DNA of 64,000 nt from Hemileia vastatrix (lineage: Eukaryota > Basidiomycota > Pucciniomycetes > Pucciniales > Zaghouaniaceae). The translations under genes and the position numbers were made by a program. The stretch lies in the NCBI GenBank assembly GCA_030280995.1, contig JASXTE010000001.1, positions 28,800,606 through 28,864,605 on the forward strand, read 5' to 3'. Every line of letters starts with the position of its first letter. Position 1 is the stretch's first letter. Under the pieces are notes generated by a model that had not been told where the DNA came from, ran no database searches, and was given only the letters and a program-made list of their open reading frames with translations. Positions 37,465 to 48,291 of this stretch are shown here, in pieces.

Positions 37465-38568
37465 AGGAAGAAAGAATTTCAAGGAGAGCAGGTAAATTTA
37501 TGGGATTTTGAGGATTTAAAAGTCTGAGTTGTTGAGGATTTAGAGATGCAAGATATAAGGGAGAATAACAGTCATTCGGCAAACCCCGGGGGACATGAGA
37601 AGGATTAAGGTTAGGGGATAATGTTGAAACCAAACTGATTCTTTTGTACAAGGCCAAGTCCTTTAGCACACTTCCAGAGTAGGTAGAATTATCTCGAATA
37701 TCAAAGTGTTGTTGGTCAAGATATTGTGCAACTTTAGAAAAATCTTCAGACCTCCATTGCATTAAGATACGTCTTAACAATCCATCATTATCAATTTCGG
37801 TGTCTGAACAACACTTGATGTTTGTGAAAAGGTTGTGATAAGTTTCACAATGTGGAAGTTGTTTAAGAAGTTTAGTTCGGTTAACTGAATTCTAAGAATC
37901 TTTGTTATTTGAAATAAAGGTCATAAATAAAAACAGTTGAAAAAAAAGGGATTTTCATACTTTTTTTTTATTCTATATTTATGCTTTCTCACTTTGATTA
38001 TTTCTTGAGAGCTATGAGAATCCTTCCCAAGTCTTAATCTATCAGCATGACCTAAAAACCAACGGTGAAGAACTCCTATTTGATTTGAGAAGCTAATTTG
38101 AGTTGAGTCAAATGGATATGCAATCAAATTATTGGTTTTTAAGGCATTGTCCCAGTGTTTAATGAGAATATTTGCCAAGACCTGGTTCCATTTGTCAAAC
38201 CAATCTAGGTTCCAAGCGAAAGTTGATCCTGGGAAACCACACATGCGAAGGTGCTCAATAAAAGATTCACGGAAAATTGGTGGAAACTTTTCCGAAACCG
38301 CTGAATTTGATTCTGGATGAGGTAGTTCAAAGGCAATGTTGTAAGAATTCATGTCGAATGATGAAAATCTGTCTAATTGCTCTTCAGTAGGGTTTTGTTT
38401 CCATCCATTTGATTCTGGTGAAATATCCAAAAGTGAACGACAAAAATTGTGTATAGATCTACAAAAGTGAGAATTGAATTGAGGCAAAGTCTCATTAAAA
38501 ATTCTATTAAGTGTTCTTGTGTTTGTGGGCAGGTTTCCATGAGGAAAGTAAGAGCTACTAGGGTTCAT
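37448..38568 (-). CDS. Unknown transposon-borne protein, short paralogue
   Basis: Two exons (38568-37993, 37891-37448) with a 101-bp GT-AG intron give 339 residues. I recognise no named domain. It aligns end to end with the protein at 43447-45106: 'GFPGSTFAWNLDWFDKWNQVLANILIKHW' matches 'GFRKFAFDWTCRDFSESTWNQVMGSIVCDHC'; 'KCCSDTEID' matches 'RCISDIEEG'; and 'VPRGLPNDCYSPLYLASL' matches 'VPKYLPKNCYSATFLQGL'. The intron lies at the position of intron 2 in the paralogue, which supports the splice model and common descent. It lacks the proline-rich N-terminus of the long copy. It runs convergent to the SNF2 gene. Function unknown. Confidence 0.75.
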
Positions 38569-39641
38569 AAATAATTAGATTAAGAAAGTGTTCAATTAAA
38601 TTAAACAAAGAGGAAGGATAAATTGTTGAGCTCCAAAACTTTATGATCAAAGTTGATTTAAGGAGAAATATCACAAAAATTAAGAATAAGAAATATTTCG
38701 ACTTTATGGAATTATAATATGCATAAATTATATTTTTATATGCAACTTGAACTCAAAAGGAATGGTATAAAATAAAGAGAATGATTATGTGATAAAAGCA
38801 GACTCATTTAAGAAACGGATTTTTTTTCTTTTCAAAAAATTCTTCCACAAAAATAATTTGTTAAATGTGAGGCTATGTTCATTTTTTGATTACCAAAAAA
38901 TTATTTTTGGTCCAATATGATAGTAATACATATTCTATTGAGTAATTTTTTTCAACCTGAATAAATAGACTAGAGTGTCACTTCATCACATTTATGTATG
39001 AAAAGTTATACAAGGTTTCAGCTTTTATGTAATTCTTTAAGGTTTACACTTTTGTAGCATCTATTATTTGAGTATTTTTGATTTTTTCTTTATAGAAAAT
39101 TCTACCTAGTACAGACCAATTTTCAAATTGAAAGAAATATTTTTGTGATTGTTTTTTACAAAATATTAAACTTATTTTTGGGTTTAACTTTGATTTTTGG
39201 GGTAATTTTTTAAAAATTATGTTAAAAATATGGATTACTTTTCTTATAGTCCACAACTAAGAATTTTTATCAAAATCAAATAATTATAGGGTAGTTAGAT
39301 ATAACTCAGAAGGCATTTGATAGAAAAATAATTAAGATGCTTGTGCGTACAACAGAATTTTTTCTATGATAGAAAATATTCTGATAAACATGCATGCATT
39401 GTTGTACAAATGCAGAGAGTATACAGAATACAAATAAAGTAGACTGCATAACTTTAAATTAATATATAATTTATCCGATTAAAAATTAAACATTTAAACT
39501 TAAATAATTTCAACACATATTCCATCATATTCTTTTGATAAACAAATGTAGCTTATATTAGCTAGTCCCTTTCAAAAAAAGGAATACCTTCAATTGGTAA
39601 CTTCGAATAGCTAACTTATTCCTACAATTATCACAATTACA
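38569..39641. other. AT-rich gap before the transposase gene
   Basis: This divergent intergenic region lies between the minus-strand unknown gene and the plus-strand transposase, so it probably carries both promoters. No open frame of note or clear repeat was seen. Confidence 0.4.
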
Positions 39642-42600
39642 ATGCCTCCATTTTTTCATGTATGTCAATGTCAAGATCTTGGATGTGTCAATAGAAAGTA
39701 TCAAACTTCTTCTGGGTCCTTTGAAGTTGGTATGGCTTTCAAAAGCTCTAATTCTTATGCAAAACATCAAGAGGAAAGAAATAGGAAGGCCCAGATGGTT
39801 ATTTCTTCCAACAATCCACTTAACATTGGAAGTTCCCGCTCCACAGAAACAGTAAGCTGTATATCTATAGTTCAATGTGAGAATTAAAGTCTTTATGATG
39901 TTTCAATGATTTATTACATAGGGGCAGTTGCTATTGGGGGCAGAAGTATCTTCAACAGTCTCTAGAAACTCAAATCTTGGGGAACGGTATAGCCAAATAA
40001 TTATGTGGCAGGCAGCAAAGCTTTCTCTGATTCATCATTTGAGCAAAGAAGGTTGTACTCAATTTTTGGATGAAGAAATTAAGAAGCTCAAACTTCTAGG
40101 TGATAGTGGAATACTGGATTCTGATAGCATTGTCCGCCTGGTCCCACGCTCGATAGATACAGTTTTTAGTCGATTAAAGCTCAATCAATCATTTTTCACT
40201 AAAACATGGTGTCCTAAATGCTTTGCTCTTTATGAGTATAACTCTGAATCTCAACCATCTATACTATGTTGCAATCAACCGTTTCTTTCATCATCAAAGC
40301 CCTATTTAAAAATGTTTGGAGCAGGACAAATTGCAGTTAAATGTGATGAAAGGCTGTATTTGATGGAGGAACATCAAGAACATGTAAAATACTTATCTCT
40401 TAAAACATTTCATCACCATTCTTTTATTGACTGGCTTAAGGAAAAGATCAAACTGTTCAAATTTGAGCTTCTGATTGAGAAGAAAACCCCTGTGGCAGAA
40501 CGTGTAGAGTGTGATTTGATGAAGGATGTTTGTGATGGTTCAATTTGGAAAAACTTTCCCATAACCACTCCAGCTCTGGATAGCAATGATGATGAATATA
40601 CGATAACTTCAGGCAACTTAATGTTTACTTTATATGTCAACTGGTTTAGGCCTGGTGGCAATAGGATTGGAGGTCATCAGAAGTCTGTAGGCAATATTAT
40701 GATGGTGTGTATGAACCTACCTCAAGAAGATAGATACAAAATGGAAAATCTTTTTTTGTATTCTATTATACCCGGACCAACAGAACCCACAAGTGAACAG
40801 CTTAATCACCTTCTAAAACCACTGGTTAATGATCTACAAACTCTATGGGATGGTATATTGATTGAAAAGACACATCTTTATCCACGAGGCTGGAAATTAA
40901 GAGTTGCATTGTTCTCTTTGATAGGTGACATTCCTGCAATACGAAAATTGGCTGGCTTTTCGAGTCACTCTGCAAAAATGTTCTGCTCTTTCTGTAATAT
41001 CTCTAAAGATGAAATTAGTGAAAAGAATGTGGGAAATTTTTTATTACGGAATCATGAGGATCATATGTGCTGGGCAACAAAGTGGAAAAATTCTAAGTCA
41101 CATTGGGAGCGTGTATCAATTGTTCAAAATCATGGGGTACGATTGAGTGAGCTGAATAACCTTGAATATTGGCGTCCAACTGAATATTGCTCAATTGATG
41201 TTATGCATTCACATATGCTTGGCAACCTAAAAGATCACAGTCTAAGCTATTTCCAAATCCAAAATGCAGCAAAAGATCTAGAAAGAAAGCTGGAAAAGGA
41301 TAAAAATTGGCATGTAAGAGAAGAAGATGATGATTTCTTTTCTGATACTTCACTGCACAAACATTCGAAAAAACGTAGAAGTAGCTTAAGCACCACGAAT
41401 AATGATGATGATGATACAGGACACACGAGACAGCACAAGCGGCAAAGATGTACGAGTTCAAGACAGTCATCAAGTCATCATGGACTAGATAATGAAGGAT
41501 TGGGAACAAATCGATCAAGAAGCCAGAGTAGGTCATCCAGCTCCAAATTTATTCCTCCATATAGCAATGTGGCCCCAATACAGTCTCACAGCAGTGACAG
41601 TAGGAATTCATTGTATAACTTAAGGCAAAGAAGCATTAGCATATCACAGAGTGAAGGATCTCACTCATCAAATGAGACAGCTAGAGATGAAGAAAATAAA
41701 AGGAAAGGTAAGGAGAAAGAAAATGAAGGTAGTAGTAATCCACGAATCACAGAAGCAGAGCTACAAGTTGTATGGAAGATGATTGATCAAGTAAGAAGAC
41801 CTTCCTGGCTAACACGAGTTCCAAAATCAGTAGGATCTAAAAAGGCAGGATCCCTCAAGGCAGCAGAATGGCACATGCTGTATACTCTCTACTTCCCTTT
41901 GTCACTTATACCCCTTTGGTTTGAAAAAGTTAAAGAATCTGAATCTTCAGCTTCCTCAGCTGATAAACCAAGAGAATATTATCTTCTCAAGTCACTTGTA
42001 ACATTATGCTCGATCACCAATTTTTTGACATTAAAAAATATACAGACTAATGAGCTTAAAGATCTAGATCAATTTCTGTTAGAGTATCGTAAGTGCCTTG
42101 AAGAGGGTTGGAAGAATATTAATGCAAAGCCAAATCTGCATATCACTCAACATTATCCTGAAATGATAAAGCATCTTGGTCCACCATCAGGTACAGCTAC
42201 TTGGTCTGGAGAGCGGGTGAATCATATATTATCTGAAATTCCAAACAATCACCATCCACGTATGTAATGTTTGTAAGCAATGATTTAAAAACTCAGCTGT
42301 GCTAATATATTAATATTTACCACAGGAGAGATACCGCTAACAATGCTCAAACATTGGTATCGGAAGTCTAGGCTATTAGATCTTGGTGAAGCTGAAGATA
42401 ATGATCAATGTGAGACTAAAAAAATCCATATTGATCTCGATAAACAAAACAAATGGATCAATCTAAGTATGGCATTATTTACTAAATGGGTAAGGGCACG
42501 AATGGTAAAAGAAACTTCAAGACGGGCTTTGACACCATCGGAGAAAAGTGGGGATTGGGTAGTTGAAAATGTAGCAAGCATATTGATACATGGAAAGAGG

Positions 42601-43020
42601 TTTACTAGTTACCATTGACACATTGCTAATTCAACAATTGAATTCTACTATGGAAAAGATAGCAAGTTTGGGAAAATTGATGATCTTTTCAGATCAAAGG
42701 AAGAGATTGATCAAATATATTTAATAGTAAGTCCTTTCAAAGAGCTCCGTCCAGAAGAAACATCAAAGGATCCCTATGAGCTTTTCCCACAAGTGCATTT
42801 TCGGTTAGTAAGAGTAGCCAAAGCAACTCAAATTGTGATTAAGAAAGATGCAATAATTGGACATGCAGCTACTGTCGAGCACAAAAAAGGAATGTTTGGA
42901 ATCAAAGACGAGGTTGTCACTTCCATTGGACTGCAGACAGTAGTGAGTGAAAAAATTAATCAAATTTATTTTCTGTTGACTAACATCTTTGTGTTAATTT
43001 GGGATTGGGGAAATTTGTAG
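39642..43020 (+). CDS. Tnp2-type (CACTA, En/Spm) transposase, interrupted by a TGA
   Basis: Exons 39642-39851, 39922-42259 and 42326-42618 give 946 residues. The N-terminus has a CxCx4C cluster (CQCQDLGC). The core shows the Tnp2 signature: 'TLYVNWFRPGGNRIGGHQKSVG', 'NLPQEDRYKMENLFLYSIIPGPTEP', 'LLKPLVNDLQTLWDGI', 'GDIPAIRKLAGF', a CSFC pair and 'YCSIDVMHSHMLGN'. Residues about 500-640 form a charged, serine-rich, low-complexity insert. At 42616 TGA follows 'RFTSYH', and the same frame continues to 43020 with family-like sequence, so the protein is cut about 135 residues short. Asn at 40639-40641 (VNW) stands where I expect the first catalytic Asp. Both changes are what CpG transitions would produce. 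Catalytic competence is doubtful. Confidence 0.85.
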
Positions 43021-43446
43021 GATTGGTGATATTTGTAAATGGTGAAAGAAATAATTCAATGCTCGATTAAAAAATGCAATGCATCCAACTTACCTTATCA
43101 TAAATCAGTGAACAATTACTTTGGTTGCTTTTATTGCGAGAGAACCCATGCTTTCAATGAGTCATTTTTATCTTAAATGTAAGAATGAAAGAAATAAAAT
43201 CATGATAATGAGAAATATGATAAAATTTTTACTTAATGAATGATCTTCTTGCTCATTCATCTACTATAAATAGTTTGACCTTCCAACTTTAGCTGATAGC
43301 TATATATTATTCACTTTATCTTTCGACAAGAGAACATACACGTTTACAAGACTATATACATAGTATCTTTTTTTACTTTAGCTTTGATAGGTATAAATTT
43401 TAACAACTGATTATTTTTATTTTATTTTATTTTATTACAGTTCATT

Positions 43447-45106
43447 ATGGATGATAATTTTGAAGGGATGTCTGTTGATCCAACCGATTCTGATTGTTTT
43501 CCGCCTCAACATACTAATACTGGAAATACTCCTCCACCACCCTCTGCTGATCCACCTCCAGATGCATCTCAATCTGTACCACCTAATCCCAATCCAGGCC
43601 AAGAGTCTCATTCAGAACCGAGAAATTTTAATCCCAATCATCCTTCTGCTTCTGAAAGTGCTAATCAGCAAGCTGATAAGCTAGGAAGAGATTGGGCTAG
43701 TGAAGTATTGAGGGAATTTTTCGGAGACCAATCATCATCTGCTCAGCCTAACCAAGGAGCAAGCACAAGTGGAGCAGGTAAGTCAAATTTGTAGTGTATT
43801 CTTTTATTGAAAAATAACCAATTTAATTAACTTATTTGAATTGTTAGTGAATCCCTCAATCATTATGGGTATCAGTGATTACCACAGACTCAATTCAGCA
43901 GAGTCTCATGAGCGAGAACGGGTGTTAAGGGCTGTAAGAGGCTTAGTTAGAAGGAATGATGTTCCCAGGAGCTCGGACAGTCTAAATAGAAATATTTACC
44001 ACTTTCTGAAGTATTGTCTTGGGGGACCAACACAAATATCAAAATATCCTGCGAGCCCAACACCTTTGGAGATTGAAAATTGGAAAGATTGGAGCCAATT
44101 CAAACTAAAAACCATACAAACTGTCCTAACCCAAGTCCAATCTTCTAACCGTGCCAATTCTGCAGCTGATCGACAATTTCTGATAACCAATTCTATAGCC
44201 TTCTTGCGATCCAAAATTCGACTACCCGAATTTTTTCCAGCACCTGAGCCTCGAGGACTAAAAGGAGGAGCACCGATCCCACTTTCTGTCAAAAGAAACT
44301 TAGAGCGTGAATTGCAAGAAAAAGGTTTTCGGAAATTCGCGTTTGATTGGACTTGCCGTGATTTTTCAGAATCAACTTGGAATCAAGTCATGGGAAGCAT
44401 AGTATGCGACCACTGTACCAGATGGCTCACCACCTTGAATACAATCGATCAGTCAAAGCTTCAGTTCACTCAATGTGTTATTGAGAAATGGGTAGTTAAT
44501 AAGGGGAAGGAGATGATAAGGTTGTTTGGGCAAGAAGAGGAAAGGGTAGCAAGAGAAAAGATTGAAAAGAGGGCAAGGGCACAAGTAAAACGTTATCGGA
44601 CCAAGGTAAGTTTTTTATTTTACTTTGCTTTTTGTTATTATGAAGCTGATTTAGTTGGAATTCAGATTGCTAGTGCACGCTACAAGTTAGCAAGAGATCT
44701 CTGCAGTGATGTGCCAGGTTTTGTTGTGCTTTTTCATGATACTAGGTGCATCTCTGATATCGAGGAAGGCCCAGCACCAGCCCCAACTGCACCTATCCGA
44801 GCTATTCCTGGATGGCGAAATCCTGAACTCAATGATTTGTTTAAAAAAATGGATAAGATGACAAAGGACTTAGCCCATACACCAGCTCAAAAAAAATTAG
44901 CATTAAAAACATATTCACGGTCATCAGAAAGGACAGTTGCACAAAATGGTATATTCAATGTTCCCAAATACCTCCCCAAGAATTGCTATTCAGCAACATT
45001 TTTGCAAGGATTATCTGTGAATGAACGTGAGTCACTTGGGGTTGGAGCTGATATTGATCTGGTAAAGATTCGGGAATCAATTAATAGAGCATCAACATCA
45101 TCATAA
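43447..45106 (+). CDS. Unknown transposon-borne protein, long paralogue
   Basis: Exons 43447-43777, 43848-44605 and 44666-45106 total 1530 bp, giving 509 residues. The introns are 70 and 60 bp; the second contains no stop, so its retention would add 20 residues. The first ~110 residues are rich in Pro, Ser, Asn and Gln and look disordered. The rest is the family shared with 37448-38568, including a basic helical stretch (REKIEKRARAQVKRYRTK). No known domain is recognised. It lies directly downstream of the transposase and upstream of the palindrome array. By analogy with other CACTA elements it could be a DNA-binding accessory factor; that is inference only. Confidence 0.8.
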
Positions 45107-45321
45107 CTTAGGTATAACGGTGATCTTCTGTGTAATATAGCTATCTTATATTGAATTTTATGTATTCTGTTTTTTTTCAAAGCAGCTTGGTAAATGTTAT
45201 AAAGTGATATTAAGAGAGAGTAACATTTTATTTAAGAAAAACAAATAATGTATGAGATATAAAAATGTATTTTCAACAAATTGATGGTCCATACCTCTTT
45301 ATGTCACATTTATGTATCCAT

Positions 45322-47259
45322 ATTAATTTCAATCGAATTTAATGTTGACCAATACATAGTGAATACACGCTATGCCACTTATACTTGCCAGGCATTGCTA
45401 CCATTAAATATGCCAGTATCAAAAATTAATTTCGATCGAAATTAATGAGCATGATAATCATGAATTTCTGGAGTCAACTGCTTATTTTTATGCATGGTGC
45501 CTTGCCAACATTAATTTCGATCGAAAATACTTTTGATACTGGCATATTGCATGGTGTCTATTCCTGGAAAGTGTAAGTGGCATAGTGTGTATTCATTACG
45601 TATTGGTCAACATTAATTTCAATAGAATTTAATATTGACATTTTCATATTGAACCCAAACCAGCAAACGACCCAAAAAATTCTTCATAAAACTGCTCATT
45701 AATTTCGATCGAAATTAGTGAGCACCATATACATATTGAATGGTAGTTATATCTGGTGTGTGTAAGTTGTAAAGCTTGTGTTCAATGTTTATTGGTCAAC
45801 ATTAATTTTGATTTAAATTAATATTAATGTGTAAATGATATTTACATGCTCAATATGCATTGTAATGTGTTTACTTAAGAATAGAGTGCCCTACTTTTCA
45901 TCTTACATAAAAATGCTTGGTGGCATGTCAAATTCAATTTTTATTAAAATTAATGTTGACATGTTACCATGCATAACAGTAAGCAACTGACTGAATAAAT
46001 TGATGATAATCTTGAACCTTAATTTCGATCGAAATTAATGTTGCCAAGTGCAGATTGAAAAAAAGCTATGCCACTTACACTAGCCAGGCATATCTACTAT
46101 TTATTATGTATTGGTCAACATTAATTTTTATAGAAATTAATATGGATATGTAAATTTTATATTTACCCTCAACATGTATAGTAAATTTCAATACTTAAAA
46201 ATACTTGCCGTCCTTTACATGTCATGCAAAAAAGCATTATATCATTTCAACATTAATTTTGATCAAAATTAATTTTGGCATGCCATTATGCATTGAAACA
46301 ACTAACTGACTGAAAAAGTTCATGATCAAAATGCTCATTAATTTTGATCAAAATTAATGTTGACCAATACATATTGAATATAAGTAATCTCTGCTTACTC
46401 AAACCAGATATAACTACCATTCAATATGTATATGGTCAGCCTTAATTTCGATCAAAATTAATGGGAAGTTTTATGAAGAATCTTCTGGGTTGTTTTCTGG
46501 CTTGGGTTCAATATGCAAATGTCAACATTAAATTCGATCAAAATCAATGTTGACCAATACATAATGAATACACACTATGCCACTTACACTTTCCAGGCAT
46601 ATATACATGCAATATGCCAGTATCAAAAGTAATTTCGATCGAAATTAATGTTGGCAAGGCACCATGCATAAAAATAAGCAGTTGACTCCTGAAATTCATG
46701 ATTATCATGCTCATTAATTTTGATCAAAATTAATTTTTGATACTGGCATATTTAATGGTAGCTATGCCTGGCAAGTGTAAGTGGCATAGCATGTATTCAT
46801 TATGTATTAGTCAACATTAATTTCGATTGAAATTAATATGGACATGGACTATGCATAAAATTCCTATAAGTATAGGTAAGCTAAGCAGTTAGATAAACTG
46901 GTTTGATCAAGTACACCATATAAAAATTGATGTTTTAATGCCTTGGTTAATTTCAATCAAAATTAATTTTAAGCCATGCATGTTGAATTTTATCTATGTC
47001 TGTGTAGTCCATGTGAAATGGCTTGTATTCAATATGCAGGGGTCTATATTAATTTCGATCGAAATTATGAGGTTCATTGCCTCATAAATTTGATGGTTTC
47101 TGTCAGTGTTTCATGCATGGTGCCATATGATACTTGTTGATTCCTATCAAAATTAATTTCAACACCAATATATTGAATACAAACCATGGCACTTACAGTA
47201 CTTGGTCATAGCTAAAATTCAATATGCTAGTCTCAAAATTAATTTCGATAGAAATTAAT
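45322..47259. repeat. Mirror-symmetric array of about twenty 22-nt palindromes with modular spacers
   Basis: The unit is ATTAATTTCGA followed by its reverse complement. Copies start near 45322, 45425, 45510, 45612, 45698, 45801, 45932, 46019, 46120, 46252, 46337, 46442, 46527, 46629, 46713, 46816, 46946, 47048, 47138 and 47238. Six keep the perfect core TTCGATCGAA. Spacers are not random: an ~80-bp type A ('CTATGCCACTTACACT..CCAGGCAT') alternates with types B (~63 bp, 'GCATGATAATCATGAATTTC'), C and D, in both orientations. The blocks 45322-46039 and 46120-46837 are each 718 bp and are inverted copies around an A spacer, except that the D-B block runs in the same direction in both. No coding potential is seen. 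Confidence 0.92.
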
Positions 47260-48291
47260 CAGGATCCATGAAGTTTATCAATAGTGTATGAGTTAAGTTT
47301 CAAGTCATATGTTTCATCATTTTCTTGCACCCATTTCTAGGTTATCTCAACAATTTTTTTCAAGTTTTATTATATTAATCAAAACTGTGGTAAGTTGTGA
47401 AAAATTAGCTAATCCAAATCTCAAATTGAATATTAATATTTTAATAATTTTGAATGTTGCTTAAGGTATTTCATTGGGTGATTCATAATAATATTTTATC
47501 AACTTAGTAGTCCTATAACTTTTGAAAAGTAACAATATTGGTATAGTTAGGGACAACAATGCAATATCTTGTGCAGACTAAGATATATTGCAAAATAAAA
47601 CTATTCAATTTTTTTTTCCCTTAGTTGTATCCAAGTTTATCAAAGGTTTGGTCACGGTGCCCACACCCTAGCCTGACACTCCTCCTGTCACTTAAAAAAC
47701 AAATTCTTATCTTAAATTCTAATGTTACCAATTTTATATTTATAATTCATTTCTTGTTTGATGAGGCATATCAGTATATATGTGAATCTCGCATTGTCAT
47801 CTGAAAGTAAATTTAACAAATATTCATAAAGGATTATCCTTTTTTTCATATAATATACTAATTAAGTGTATCTCCATTGTTTAGGAGTAAATTCTAATTT
47901 AAAAAATTTTGTATTTACCCGTGGCAATTTGCATATGGGATATAAATTTGTTATTATTTGTTTTTCACACTAAAAGTCCCCAAAGAATTACTAGTATTTT
48001 CTGTTAGCTACATCAAATTTCGCTTCAATATAAACAGATTGTGATTTAGCATGTTACTCAGTTTACCCCACTATGAATAATACATGTTAAAAAAAGCTCA
48101 AATAATATAAAATCCCCCTCTTTATGTTTTCTGTTTCTTTCATCCTCACTTTAATTTTAATTTTATTCAATTTTTTATCCTATTAAATTATCAACTTCAA
48201 TTTTCTAGAATAGAGTTTCTTATAATTATTCATCATATTACATCATAATTTTTTGATATCAAATACTTTTTTTTAATATTCATTAATCAAT
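47260..48291. other. AT-rich gap between palindrome array and next gene
   Basis: No gene or repeat is supported. A short G+C-richer patch near 47650-47695 (CACGGTGCCCACACCC, then CTGACACTCCTCCTGTCAC) stands out but was not identified. The region upstream of 48292 probably holds the promoter of the following gene. Confidence 0.35.

Noticed and set aside
45322..47259. Resemblance of the palindrome array to a CRISPR array
   Set aside because: Units are fully self-palindromic, spacers repeat in both orientations, the DNA is eukaryotic and no cas genes are present.
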